Numbered from the stretch's first letter, positions 28,518 to 37,251 are shown. The stretch: 64,000 nt of DNA from Paracoccaceae bacterium (GCA_033344815.1 JAWPMR010000001.1:544136-608135); one strand, 5' to 3'. Numbers and translations are program-made. Notes: generated by a model not told the origin, from the sequence alone.

Positions 28518-29855
28518 TTACAAAGAGCGCACGCGCGGAGCCCGCCAGTTGGCGGCAGGCTCGATCATCAATTCATGCAAGGCCCAGACAAGCGCATCCA
28601 CCCGGTCGGGCGAGCCCTTGCCTTCGTAACCCTGCAAGGTCATGCGACACATCTGATCTTCGAGCCCATCCAGCCCGGGCATATGACGCACGCGCCCTTG
28701 TTCATAAAGGGCAGCTATTGGCTCTGCCCGCGCAACCTTGCCGCGACTGGCGTGCACGCTCTTATAGGGAACCAGCGGATCCACCTGGCGCAAGACTTCT
28801 GCAACCATCTGCCCGCCCTGATTAACTTCGGCGATCAAACGGTCCGCGCCGTATTGCTCCATCGCCGAAATCGCTGCTTGCGCCCAACCGGCGGGGGATG
28901 CACCGGCCACGGTGCAATCCGCCAGAACGACCGCGCGCCAATCCTGTGGCGCACCGCCCATTTTTACCCCTGCGACCACGATACCGCATTCATCCGAGGC
29001 CACCCCACCGGTCGTAGAGGGGTCGATTGCCACAACGATCCGGTCTAAATCCGGCATGTCCATGACGCGACATTTTTCGATGCCTGCCGAGGACCACAAA
29101 GCGCCCTCCGCGTCTTCCAGTAAAATACCGTCCAGTTCCTGACGTCCAAGGCGTGTTCCCTTGTAACGCTCGCGCACCTCTTCAAGAAACGAGGATGCCA
29201 GGTTCGCAGCGTTCGCTTCGGTCGGGGCCTGCGTCAGCACGGTTGAGGGTGACTTCAGCAGCTTTTTTAAAACACCCACGTTGCGCGGTGTTGTTGTGAC
29301 ACAGACCTGCGGTTTCTCTCCAAGCCGCAAGGCAAATTGTAACATATCCCATGTGTCTTCGGCCTTTTTCCACTTGGCCAGTTCATCCACCCATGCGGCA
29401 TCAAACTGCGGCCCTCTGAGCCCTTCTGGATCAAATGCAGAGTGAACCGATGCAATTGCACCATTTGGCCAAACCAGCCGTTTGCGCCCCGCCTCCCAAA
29501 CGGGTCGCCTGTCGGGCGGCGAACAGGCAAGAATGCCGCTGTCGCCAAAAACCATTACTTCGCGCACCTGATCAAAGGTCTCACCCACCAATGCGACGCG
29601 ACGGGAGCGCCCTTCATCTGTGGGTTTGGACCCTTCAACCTGTGCGCGTACCCATTCGGCGCCTGCGCGGGTCTTCCCCGCCCCGCGTCCGCCCATGATT
29701 ACCCAGGACCGCCAGTCTCCCTCTGGCGGCAACTGATGTTCCATCGCCCAAAATTCGAACAAGTAAGGGAGAGCCAGAAGCTCTCCCTCCGTTAGATCAT
29801 TCAGAAATTGGTCCTGTAGGTCGCGTGCAGCGGAGCCGATCCAGCTTGCACCCAA
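28518..29855 (-). CDS. GTA terminase large subunit g2
   Basis: 445 residues from a TTG at 29855. There is no ATG before MEHQ, and the family usually begins close to SWIGSAARDLQDQFLNDL. The open frame itself extends to 29933, so the start is uncertain, and it overlaps g1. Motifs are Walker A GGRGAGKTRAG, acidic WVDELAKW, nuclease aspartates in VVAIDPSTTGG, EVNQGGQMVAEVL and VDALVWALHELM. It is the DNA-packaging motor and nuclease that loads random host DNA into heads. A rare start codon may keep its level low. Confidence 0.92.
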   Translation of the reverse strand: MGASWIGSAARDLQDQFLNDLTEGELLALPYLFEFWAMEHQLPPEGDWRSWVIMGGRGAGKTRAGAEWVRAQVEGSKPTDEGRSRRVALVGETFDQVREVMVFGDSGILACSPPDRRPVWEAGRKRLVWPNGAIASVHSAFDPEGLRGPQFDAAWVDELAKWKKAEDTWDMLQFALRLGEKPQVCVTTTPRNVGVLKKLLKSPSTVLTQAPTEANAANLASSFLEEVRERYKGTRLGRQELDGILLEDAEGALWSSAGIEKCRVMDMPDLDRIVVAIDPSTTGGVASDECGIVVAGVKMGGAPQDWRAVVLADCTVAGASPAGWAQAAISAMEQYGADRLIAEVNQGGQMVAEVLRQVDPLVPYKSVHASRGKVARAEPIAALYEQGRVRHMPGLDGLEDQMCRMTLQGYEGKGSPDRVDALVWALHELMIEPAANWRAPRVRSL

Positions 29856-30141
29856 TACTAGCCCGTGCTCTTTCGAGATCGAGGGCGTAGCCCCCACGGA
29901 CGATTCCTGCGTGTTTACTGCGACATTCGACAAGGCGGTTCTCCACTTTCTGGCAAGTCTCCAAGAGCGACACGGCCTGTGTCACGGTCTTGGACCCCTG
30001 CGCCGTCACTGCACCATCTGTTTCGCGGACCCGTTCTTTGAGGTCTTGAAGTTCATTACGCAAATCTTTGATGGAACCGATGACCGAGTTTAACAGGTCT
30101 TCGGTTTGCGACTCTACGAGCTCTGGGGTGATTAAAGTCAT
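29797..30141 (-). CDS. GTA terminase small subunit g1
   Basis: 114 residues, first gene of the cluster. A helical, coiled-coil centre (about 10-75, LLNSVIGSIKDLRNELQDL, then LLETCQKVENRLVECRSKH) and a Tyr-Ala-Leu-Asp-Leu-Glu-containing end match GTA g1, the small terminase. RcGTA g1 is known to have weak or no sequence-specific DNA binding, fitting random packaging. A GAGG site lies upstream of the ATG. The leader upstream holds a promoter and a terminator-like hairpin. Confidence 0.85.
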   Translation of the reverse strand: MTLITPELVESQTEDLLNSVIGSIKDLRNELQDLKERVRETDGAVTAQGSKTVTQAVSLLETCQKVENRLVECRSKHAGIVRGGYALDLERARASIGCKLDRLRCTRPTGPISE

Positions 30142-30187
30142 TCAGGTCTTTACCTCTCATGCGCGTAGTCTCCGCACGAGAGAAACG

Positions 30188-30222
30188 AAAAAACGACCCT
30201 GCGGGATCACTCCCGGGGTCGT
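30188..30222 (-). terminator. Terminator/attenuator hairpin in the GTA leader
   Basis: Arms ACGACCC/GGGTCGT with a 16-base loop, followed on the minus strand by six T. It lies between a sigma70-like promoter (30250-30278) and the g1 ATG (30141), so transcripts from that promoter must pass it to enter the cluster. It could also end the upstream fab/mltG transcript. Confidence 0.75.
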
Positions 30223-30249
30223 CTGCCCACTTCTTCTAGCATGTCACAA

Positions 30250-30278
30250 GTTATACGTTCAACCGTGCGCAAAGTCAA
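30250..30278 (-). promoter_or_regulatory. Sigma70-like promoter of the GTA cluster
   Basis: On the minus strand, TTGACT (30278-30273), a 17-base spacer, then TATAAC (30255-30250). This is a near-consensus promoter pointing at g1. Expected start of the transcript is near 30243, giving a leader of about 100 bases. Confidence 0.7.
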
Positions 30279-30305
30279 GAAAATTCCAGTGAAACCAAAA
30301 AGATA

Positions 30306-30323
30306 ACCGTACGGTGCAGTTAA
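30306..30323. promoter_or_regulatory. Palindromic operator-like site upstream of g1 (copy 1)
   Basis: ACCGTACGGTGC-AG-TTAA, about 28 bases upstream of the -35 box. A second TTAA at 30330 makes TTAA-N6-TTAA, one base short of the CtrA full-site spacing (N7). See copy 2 at 28469. Confidence 0.55.
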
Positions 30324-30400
30324 CGAAAGTTAATTTCAACTCTCCAAATCCACGCCACTACATCGTTTAGACGGGCTTCAGCAGACCTTGTTTGCAACGC

Positions 30401-31567
30401 TCAATTGCCGGAGGTTTGGTTGGCCCTTTCCGCCTCGATCTGACGCCACTTGGCCACGTTGCGATTGTGCTCATCCAGCGTTGTGGCAAAGGCATGTCCG
30501 CCCGTGCCGTCCGCCACGAAAAACACGTATTCCGTTTCCAAAGGCCGTGCCGCCGCCTGCAGACTTTCTGTCCCCGGGTTCGCAATCGGTGTCGGTGGCA
30601 AACCTTCGATCACATAGGTGTTCCAAGGCGTTGCTGCACGCAATTCGCTGCGGCGCAACCCGCGCCCCAGAACGCCCTGCCCTTTGGTTACGCCGTAGAT
30701 CACCGTGGGGTCGGTCTGCAGACGCATCCCCCGGTTCAAGCGGTTCACAAAAACACTGGCCACCTGCCCGCGCTCTTCGGCGACCCCGGTTTCTTTTTCG
30801 ATAATCGAGGCGAGCACCAACAATTCCTCAGGCGTTTTCACAGGCAGGTCTTCATCCCGGTTCTGCCACGCCTGCGCGACCCGCAGCTCCTGCGCAGATT
30901 GCATGCGCGCAATGATGTCCGCACGATCATCGCCCGGCCGTACCTCATAACTGTCCGGGGCCAGCGACCCTTCGGGCGGCAATTCGGCAACTGCGCCCTC
31001 CAGCACATCCATTGACTTCAGGCTTTCCACAACTTGCCAGCTGGTCACGCCTTCGGCCAACGCCACGCGAAAGCGTGTATCCGCCTGCGCTTTTTTCTCG
31101 CCATAAATTTCGGGTGTGTCTTCTTCGGCAGGCGTAAAATTCGCACGTTCCGCAAATCGATTTGTCTCCGGATCCAATTCGCGCACCTGAATGCCAAGGC
31201 GATTGACCCCAATGCGGTACACCACTTCGGTGCCGCAGGTGCTGGCACCGCCACGGGTCACGATATCAACAATGTCTGCCATGGAAGCGCCGGGATCGAG
31301 CAGGTAGCTCCCGGCCTTCAACTGGGTTGTCTTATCCGCATAATCCGCACCCATCCTGAAAATCGCCGGCGAACTGACCGCACCTTGCTCCTCCAGATCG
31401 ACGCTGACACGGCGCATGTTGGTTCCACTGGGCACCTGCAAGCAGATCGCCTGCTGCAGCGGCCCCGCAGCATCATACTGCCCCCGACCCCACAGGATCA
31501 CGCCGCCCATCAGAAAAAGCAGCACAATCAGCATGGTAACCGCGTTGGACGCGATGTGTCGCCACAT
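30401..31567 (-). CDS. mltG: Endolytic murein transglycosylase MltG
   Basis: 388 residues. One N-terminal membrane segment (about 7-27) is followed by a LysM-like region and the YceG/MltG catalytic domain with the key Glu in ASIIEKETGVAEERGQVASV, then FVNRLNRGMRLQTDPTVIYG and the C-terminal PIANPGTESLQAA. It cuts nascent glycan strands at the inner membrane and sets their length. The start overlaps the fabF stop (TGATG), so it is co-expressed with the fatty-acid genes, a common bacterial arrangement. Confidence 0.95.
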   Translation of the reverse strand: MWRHIASNAVTMLIVLLFLMGGVILWGRGQYDAAGPLQQAICLQVPSGTNMRRVSVDLEEQGAVSSPAIFRMGADYADKTTQLKAGSYLLDPGASMADIVDIVTRGGASTCGTEVVYRIGVNRLGIQVRELDPETNRFAERANFTPAEEDTPEIYGEKKAQADTRFRVALAEGVTSWQVVESLKSMDVLEGAVAELPPEGSLAPDSYEVRPGDDRADIIARMQSAQELRVAQAWQNRDEDLPVKTPEELLVLASIIEKETGVAEERGQVASVFVNRLNRGMRLQTDPTVIYGVTKGQGVLGRGLRRSELRAATPWNTYVIEGLPPTPIANPGTESLQAAARPLETEYVFFVADGTGGHAFATTLDEHNRNVAKWRQIEAERANQTSGN

Positions 31568-32826
31568 CAGCTTACCTTTCCGAAAATCACGCTGGCGTTG
31601 GTGCCCCCAAAGCCAAAGGAATTTGACAAGGCCACATTTACTTCCCGCTCGCGCTTGGCATTTGGTGCCAGGTCAATCGGCGTTTCAACGGCGGGATTGT
31701 CCAGATTGATTGTCGGCGGCACAACCTGATCGCGGATCGCAAGGATCGAAAAGATCGCCTCGATTGCTCCCGCAGCTCCCAAAAGGTGCCCGGTCGAGGA
31801 TTTCGTCGAAGACATCGTAACGTTCGCCGCGTGATCACCCATCACCCGTTCAACGGCCCCCAACTCGATTGTATCGGCCATGGTCGATGTGCCATGCGCG
31901 TTGATATAATCGATGTCCGTTGGTGCCAGCCCGGCATTGCGCAACGCATTGCGCATGGCGCGTTCGCCGCCTTCGCCGTCCTCGGAGGGAGCCGTGATGT
32001 GATAGGCGTCCCCGGACAAGCCATAGCCCAACACCTCGGCGTAAATCTTCGCGCCGCGCGCCTTGGCGTGCTCATATTCTTCCAGCACAACAACGCCCGC
32101 ACCCTCGCCCATGACAAACCCGTCCCGGTCCACATCATAGGGTCGGCTGGCCTTTTGCGGGTCATCGCCGCGTTTGGTGCTCAATGCCTTGCAGGCGTTG
32201 AAACCTGCGATTCCAATCTCGCAAATGGCCGCCTCGGCGCCTCCAGCGATCATCACATCCGCATCACCAAAGGCGATCAGACGGCCCGCATCCCCAATGG
32301 CATGCGCTCCTGTGGAACAGGCGGTGACCACCGAATGGTTCGGGCCCTTGAAGCCATACTTGATGGACACCTGACCGGAAATCAGGTTGATCAAAGCGCC
32401 CGGCACAAAGAACGGCGACACCCGGCGCGGCCCTTTTTCATGCATCATCACAGCCGTGTTTGCGATGGAATTCAAACCACCGATCCCGGATCCGATCAAA
32501 ACGCCCGTGCGTTCGAGGCTTTCCGTGTCCTCGGGCTGCCATCCGGAATCTTCAACGGCCTGCTGCGCTGCCGCGAGGCCAAACATGATAAAGGTATCGA
32601 CCTTGCGCTGATCTTTCGGCGCCAGATACGTATCCGCATTGAAGGTCCCGTCCGAGCCATCACCCAACGGAACTTCGCACGCGTATTGTGTGACCAGTTT
32701 TCCGGGGTCAAATCCGGTGATTGGTCCCGCGCCTGATTGACCCTCAAGAAGCCGAGACCAGCTCGCTTCAACCCCGTCAGCCAGCGGTGTAACCAGTCCC
32801 AAGCCTGTGACAACAACTCTGCGCAT
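31567..32826 (-). CDS. fabF: 3-oxoacyl-[ACP] synthase II
   Basis: 419 residues from the ATG at 32826 (MRRVVVTGLGLVTPL), which has a GAGGGG site upstream. An upstream in-frame start at 32859 would add 11 unusual residues. The catalytic triad is visible: Cys in VVTACSTGAHA, His in NAHGTSTMADT, His in STGHLLGAAGA. It condenses malonyl-ACP with acyl-ACP during chain elongation. It is in a leftward run with acpP, fabG and fabD, though a GNAT gene and gaps intervene. Confidence 0.96.
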   Translation of the reverse strand: MRRVVVTGLGLVTPLADGVEASWSRLLEGQSGAGPITGFDPGKLVTQYACEVPLGDGSDGTFNADTYLAPKDQRKVDTFIMFGLAAAQQAVEDSGWQPEDTESLERTGVLIGSGIGGLNSIANTAVMMHEKGPRRVSPFFVPGALINLISGQVSIKYGFKGPNHSVVTACSTGAHAIGDAGRLIAFGDADVMIAGGAEAAICEIGIAGFNACKALSTKRGDDPQKASRPYDVDRDGFVMGEGAGVVVLEEYEHAKARGAKIYAEVLGYGLSGDAYHITAPSEDGEGGERAMRNALRNAGLAPTDIDYINAHGTSTMADTIELGAVERVMGDHAANVTMSSTKSSTGHLLGAAGAIEAIFSILAIRDQVVPPTINLDNPAVETPIDLAPNAKREREVNVALSNSFGFGGTNASVIFGKVS

Positions 32827-32914
32827 CGTAATGCCCCTCTTCTTTTCGTCTCCCCCCATACAGCCTTGCGAGGTTTTTGTGCAAGGGCGCGGCGGGGTGG
32901 TGACCTTCGACCTA

Positions 32915-33448
32915 TTATTGCGGCGGGCCTTTTCGCACCATCAGGCGTACGGGACTGCCCTCATATTCGGCATCGCGCAAATGCACATACCCCGCGGCTT
33001 CGGCAATCTTTACGGATGCGCTGTGTTCGGGCGCAATCATGCACACCAATTGCCCCGTCACGACGCGGTCAAACCAGTCATGAGCGGCACGTACCGCTTC
33101 TATCCCGAATCCCTGACCATGGGCCTCCGGGGCCAAAACCCAACCCGCCTCCGGAAACTCATCGAAATCCTCACCCAGATCGCGCTTGTTGTAGGAAAAA
33201 CCAACCTGACCAGAAATCTGCGGCATCCGGTGTTGCTGAATGGCCCAAATCCCGAACCCAGTGATTTGCCAATGGCCGGCATGGCGCAGGAACGCCGACC
33301 ATGCTTTGCTCCGGGGCCAGATTTCTCCGTTGATATGCATCACAACTTCCGGCATGGCCCAGATTTCCGCGAACCTGCCGAAGTCCTCAGGCCGCATGCC
33401 ACGCAACGTCAGCCGGGATGTATTGATCGTCGGAATGGTGCGCGACAT
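32915..33448 (-). CDS. GNAT-family N-acetyltransferase (RimJ/RimL-like)
   Basis: 177 residues. A RimJ/RimL-type GNAT domain begins TSRLTLRGMRPEDFGRFAEIW. The acetyl-CoA loop is EAHGQGFGIEAVRAAHDW, a variant of Q/RxxGxG/A, and the end is SASVKIAEAAGYVHLRDAEY. It probably acetylates a small molecule or a protein N-terminus; the substrate is unknown. It sits between acpP and fabF but, with 89- and 166-base gaps and a terminator upstream, it may be transcribed alone. Confidence 0.88.
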   Translation of the reverse strand: MSRTIPTINTSRLTLRGMRPEDFGRFAEIWAMPEVVMHINGEIWPRSKAWSAFLRHAGHWQITGFGIWAIQQHRMPQISGQVGFSYNKRDLGEDFDEFPEAGWVLAPEAHGQGFGIEAVRAAHDWFDRVVTGQLVCMIAPEHSASVKIAEAAGYVHLRDAEYEGSPVRLMVRKGPPQ

Positions 33449-33548
33449 CTCGCTGCCTCTGTTCTGGTGGCGGGGTTTTGCGCCCTCTGGACTGAGAGTT
33501 GCGCAATAGGGTGCATCTTTTCAACCCCCAAGCGATGTCGCAATAGCA

Positions 33549-33580
33549 AAAGGCGTCCCTCCCTGCGGAAAGACGCCTTT
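33549..33580 (-). terminator. Terminator after acpP
   Basis: Arms AAGGCGTC/GACGCCTT around a 13-16 base loop. On the minus strand the hairpin is followed by a short T stretch (TTTTGC). T/A runs lie on both sides, so it may work in both directions. Confidence 0.7.
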
Positions 33581-33614
33581 GTATTTTTAAAGAGCGGGCA
33601 GAACCCGCATACCT

Positions 33615-33848
33615 TCAGGAGGCTTCGGTAATGAACTTCACCGCGTCACCAAAAGTCTGGATGGTTTCGGCAGCATCATCGGGGATCTCTATGCCGAACT
33701 CTTCCTCAAATGCCATCACCAGCTCAACAGTGTCGAGGCTGTCGGCGCCAAGGTCGTCGATGAACGAAGCGTTTTCTGCCACTTTGTCCTCTTCAACACC
33801 CAGGTGCTCCACAACGATTTTCTTAACGCGATCTGCGATGTCGCTCAT
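33615..33848 (-). CDS. acpP: Acyl carrier protein
   Basis: 77 residues, acidic, with the phosphopantetheine-attachment serine in the invariant [19 protein letters not shown]. Ribosome site GAGGGA. It carries growing acyl chains for fatty-acid synthesis. A 250-base gap to fabG and a terminator just after it suggest its own promoter and high expression, as is usual for acpP. Confidence 0.97.
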   Translation of the reverse strand: MSDIADRVKKIVVEHLGVEEDKVAENASFIDDLGADSLDTVELVMAFEEEFGIEIPDDAAETIQTFGDAVKFITEAS

Positions 33849-34100
33849 ATTAGTCCCTCATTCGTTCGGGCCAAAACTGGCCCCTTTCGGTTGTTCCCCG
33901 CCTCGGCTCTGTCGAGATCGGCAAACGTGTGCCCCAAAAAGGGCGGCTCTGCCCAGCAAATCGCAAACACGCTGCGGTTTTGCCGGATCGTTCTGCATGC
34001 CTCTACGCACATACAGGGTCAAAACTTTGCCCCCTTTAGCACAAGCGGCACGGATGGCAAACGGAATGTGCACTCTCTATACGGGAGGCACAAACCGCAT

Positions 34101-34838
34101 CTACAACATGGCCATACCACCATTCACATGCAAGGTCGTACCTGTAACATAGGCGGCCTCCGGACTTGCAAGGTACAGCACTGCTGCGCTGATCTCGCCA
34201 GGCGTTCCCATCCGGCCAGCGGGAATTTGTCCCATGATTGCAGACTTTTGATCATCGTTGAGCTTGTCCGTCATCGCCGTTTCGATGAATCCCGGGGCCA
34301 CGGCATTTACCGTGATGCCCCTGCTTGCAACCTCATAAGCAAGGCTTTTGGACATGCCGACCATGCCCGCTTTGGAGGCGGCATAATTCGCCTGTCCAGG
34401 ATTACCGGTCGCCCCAACTACGCTCGAAATATTCACGATCCTACCCCAACGGGACTTCATCATGCCACGCATGACGCCCTTGCAGAGCTTGAATGTCGCA
34501 GTAAGATTCACATTCAGAACGGACTGCCATTCGTCATCCGACATGCGCATGAACAGGTTGTCGCGCGTAATCCCGGCGTTATTCACCAAAACATCGACCG
34601 ACCCCATCGCCTCCACGGCTTGTTTGGGCAAGGCGTCTACCGCCTGCATATCGCTGAGGTTACAGGGCAAAACATGCGCGCGTTCACCCAATTCGGCCGC
34701 CAAAGCCTCCAATGGATCAACCCGCGTGCCAGACAAGCCGACCGTCGCGCCTGCCGCGTGAAGCTGGCGCGCAATTTCGGCACCAATGCCCCCGGATGCG
34801 CCGGTGACCAGCGCGTTCTTTCCCGTCAAATCAAACAT
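34101..34838 (-). CDS. fabG: 3-oxoacyl-[ACP] reductase
   Basis: 245 residues from the ATG at 34838 (MFDLTGKNALVTGASG), preferred because GAGGGTGG lies just upstream; an ATG two codons earlier is possible. It is a short-chain dehydrogenase: NADPH motif TGASGGIG, NNAGITRDN, catalytic Ser in NISSVVG, YAASK with Tyr and Lys. It reduces 3-oxoacyl-ACP. It starts 10 bases after fabD, so both are one operon. Confidence 0.96.
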   Translation of the reverse strand: MFDLTGKNALVTGASGGIGAEIARQLHAAGATVGLSGTRVDPLEALAAELGERAHVLPCNLSDMQAVDALPKQAVEAMGSVDVLVNNAGITRDNLFMRMSDDEWQSVLNVNLTATFKLCKGVMRGMMKSRWGRIVNISSVVGATGNPGQANYAASKAGMVGMSKSLAYEVASRGITVNAVAPGFIETAMTDKLNDDQKSAIMGQIPAGRMGTPGEISAAVLYLASPEAAYVTGTTLHVNGGMAML

Positions 34839-34847
34839 AACCACCCT

Positions 34848-35780
34848 CTATCCTTCCAATGCCGCTTTGATGTCATCGGGTGTGCCGATGTTGCGCGTCG
34901 CGCAGTCCTTCGCAATGCGCCGGATCATACCGCTGAGCGCTTTTCCAGCCCCAATTTCCCAAAACTCTGTCACGCCCTGCGCCACCATCCACTCTACGGA
35001 GGATTTCCAGCGCACGCGCCCGGTGACCTGATCAACCAACAAGGAAGCGATCATAGCAGGATCGCTTACAGCCTCCGCAACCACATTTGCGACCAGCGGC
35101 ACTTTTGGCGCTTTCAAGGTGACGGTTTCCAGTGCCCGCGCCATTTCAGCCGCCGCCGGTTCCATCAACGCACAGTGAAAAGGCGCCGATACCGGCAGCA
35201 TCAACGCGCGCTTAGCGCCCGCTTCCTTGGCCAGACCAACCGCGCGCTCAATGGCTTCCTTGTTTCCGGACACCACATTCTGAGCTGGGTCGTTTTCATT
35301 TGCGACCTGACAGACCTGACCTTCAGCCGCCCGTGTAGCCACATCAGAAGCTGCGTCAAAATCCAAACCCAGAATCGCGGCCATCGCCCCCACGCCCACC
35401 GGTACGGCTTGTTGCATAGCCCGTCCCCGAATGCGCAGAAGACGCGCCGCATCCGCGATGCTGAAAGTGCCGGCCGCTGCCAGCGCCGAATATTCGCCCA
35501 GCGAATGGCCTGCCACAAAACCCGCGCGCTCCATCCCCAGGCCCTCTGCCTCCAGGCTACGCAGCGCCGCAATTGACGTTGCCATCAAAGCAGGCTGCGC
35601 GTTTTCCGTAAGCGTCAGGGTTTCGATGTCCCCGTCCCAGATCAGATCGCTTAGCTTTTCGCCCAGAGCATCGTCCACCTCGTCAAAAACCGCACGCGCG
35701 GCCGGATAGGCATCCGCCAGAGCGCGGCCCATGCCAATGGCCTGTGCGCCCTGACCCGGAAAAACAAATGCGATGCTCAT
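34848..35780 (-). CDS. fabD: Malonyl-CoA:ACP transacylase
   Basis: 310 residues. N-terminal FPGQGAQAIGMG, catalytic Ser in the VAGHSLGEYSAL elbow, His in SAPFHCALM, and a C-terminal GAGKALSGM. It loads malonate onto ACP to feed chain elongation. It is the first gene of the fabD-fabG unit. Confidence 0.96.
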   Translation of the reverse strand: MSIAFVFPGQGAQAIGMGRALADAYPAARAVFDEVDDALGEKLSDLIWDGDIETLTLTENAQPALMATSIAALRSLEAEGLGMERAGFVAGHSLGEYSALAAAGTFSIADAARLLRIRGRAMQQAVPVGVGAMAAILGLDFDAASDVATRAAEGQVCQVANENDPAQNVVSGNKEAIERAVGLAKEAGAKRALMLPVSAPFHCALMEPAAAEMARALETVTLKAPKVPLVANVVAEAVSDPAMIASLLVDQVTGRVRWKSSVEWMVAQGVTEFWEIGAGKALSGMIRRIAKDCATRNIGTPDDIKAALEG

Positions 35781-35983
35781 GAAATCGCCTCCCCCTCTTT
35801 TTTGTTACATCCCGCTTAGCCTGCGCGCGCAAGCGAGGCAACGGTCCTCCCCGCAATTTCATGGACATCGCAACCAGAGCCATCCCTCGCGGTCGCGCGC
35901 AGAAGCTGTGCGTGCGGGGCCATTGCCGTCTGGGGAAGAACCGTTAAGTTGACAACAAAACGCATGAATTTGTGAGGCGCGCA

Positions 35984-37183
35984 ATGTCACTGTCAAATAC
36001 TGCCACGCATTACGGCGCAGTCACCAAAACCTTCCACTGGCTGACAGCTCTGCTCATTCTTACTCTTATTCCGCTGGGCATCTATGCCAACGGTCTGCCT
36101 TACGAAACGTCAGAGCAGCTGGCTCAGAAAGCCTGGCTGTTCTCGCTGCACAAAACACTGGGCGTCACGGTCTTCTTTACCGCGCTGGCGCGCATTCTCT
36201 GGGCGCTGAGCCAGCCAAAACCTGGCCTGCTGCATCCGGATCGCAAGTTGGAAAGTCTTGCGGCTGAAACCGTGCATTGGCTGCTTTATGGATCGCTGTT
36301 GCTGGTGCCGCTTTCCGGCTGGATACATCACGCCGCCACCGATGGTTTTGCACCGATCTGGTGGCCATTCGGGCAAAACCTGTTTTTCGTGCCAAAGTCC
36401 GAAGCCATCGCCGGTGCCGCCGCCGGGTTGCACATTGTCTTTGAGCGTGTTCTCGCGGGTTCAATATTGCTGCATTTTGCCGGCGCTTTAAAACACCATT
36501 TTGTCGACAAGGACGTAACCCTGCGGCGGATGCTGCCCGGTACCCCCACAGTATCACAGGGCCAAAGCGGTCACCGTATCGCCGCGCCCCTCTTCAGTGC
36601 CCTCGCAATCTGGGCGGGCGCTCTTTTCATCGGCAATGCGCTGAACCTCTATGCGGGCCATGATGCCAATATCACGGCGGCGTCTCTCGAAGAGGTTCAA
36701 TCAGATTGGGCGGTTCAGGAGGGTGATCTGGCGATCGTCGTGCAACAGTTGGGATCCGATGTGCGCGGCACATTCGCGGATTGGACTGCTGACATCAGCT
36801 TTGATGAAACCATCGAAACAGGCGTTGCAGGTACGGTCGAAGTCACCATTTCAATTGGCTCGCTCACCCTTGGATCAGTAACAGGGCAAGCTCTTGATGC
36901 GGATTTCTTCAACGCAGAGGCTTTTCCAACCGCCCTGTTCCAAGCTGATATCCAGCGATCCGAAACAGGATATGTTGCAGAAGGCACCGTAACGATCAAA
37001 GATCAATCCAATCCCGTCACGCTCCCCTTTACACTCGAGGTCGTCGATGGGGTCGCAACCATGCAAGGCAGCACGCAATTGGACCGCCGCGATTTCGCGA
37101 TTGGAGACAGTCAAAAAGACGAAGCATCGCTGGGATTTGGCGTGGACGTTGAAATATTGCTGACTGCTGTACAAGCGGAATAA
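35984..37183 (+). CDS. Cytochrome b561 fused to a YceI domain
   Basis: 399 residues from the ATG at 35984 (MSLSNTATHYG). The N-terminal half (about 1-185) is a four-helix cytochrome b561/YodB-type domain with the heme-ligand histidines in VTKTFHWLTALL, SLHKTLGVTVF, VHWLLYGSLL and LLHFAGALKHHF. A further membrane segment near 200-220 leads to a periplasmic YceI-like lipocalin domain (about 245-399). YceI proteins bind isoprenoid lipids such as polyprenyl quinone-like compounds. The fusion may connect a bound quinone-like lipid to the heme. A separate YceI gene lies convergently downstream, across a shared terminator. Confidence 0.9.
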   Translation: MSLSNTATHYGAVTKTFHWLTALLILTLIPLGIYANGLPYETSEQLAQKAWLFSLHKTLGVTVFFTALARILWALSQPKPGLLHPDRKLESLAAETVHWLLYGSLLLVPLSGWIHHAATDGFAPIWWPFGQNLFFVPKSEAIAGAAAGLHIVFERVLAGSILLHFAGALKHHFVDKDVTLRRMLPGTPTVSQGQSGHRIAAPLFSALAIWAGALFIGNALNLYAGHDANITAASLEEVQSDWAVQEGDLAIVVQQLGSDVRGTFADWTADISFDETIETGVAGTVEVTISIGSLTLGSVTGQALDADFFNAEAFPTALFQADIQRSETGYVAEGTVTIKDQSNPVTLPFTLEVVDGVATMQGSTQLDRRDFAIGDSQKDEASLGFGVDVEILLTAVQAE

Positions 37184-37198
37184 ATTCCGGCGCGAACG

Positions 37199-37230
37199 AA
37201 AAAGGCCGCGCTGAACAAAGCGCGGCCTTT
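37199..37230. terminator. Bidirectional terminator between the b561-YceI fusion and yceI
   Basis: AAAGGCCGCGCT-GAACA-AAGCGCGGCCTTT with A and T runs on either side. It serves both convergent genes. Confidence 0.85.
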
Positions 37231-37251
37231 ACCTTGAATATCGGTGGGCGA

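Noticed and set aside
30320-30333. TTAA-N6-TTAA upstream of g1 as a CtrA site
   Set aside because: The known full CtrA site has N7 spacing. One base off makes the claim too weak, although CtrA is known to affect GTA genes.
31786-32736. 316-codon plus-strand frame opposite fabF
   Set aside because: Shadow of fabF; no domain and no start signal.
33804-35576. 590-codon plus-strand open frame opposite acpP, fabG and fabD
   Set aside because: It is an antisense shadow of three clear fatty-acid genes. Its composition (His, Arg, Cys rich) is that of a reversed GC-rich gene and no domain is visible.
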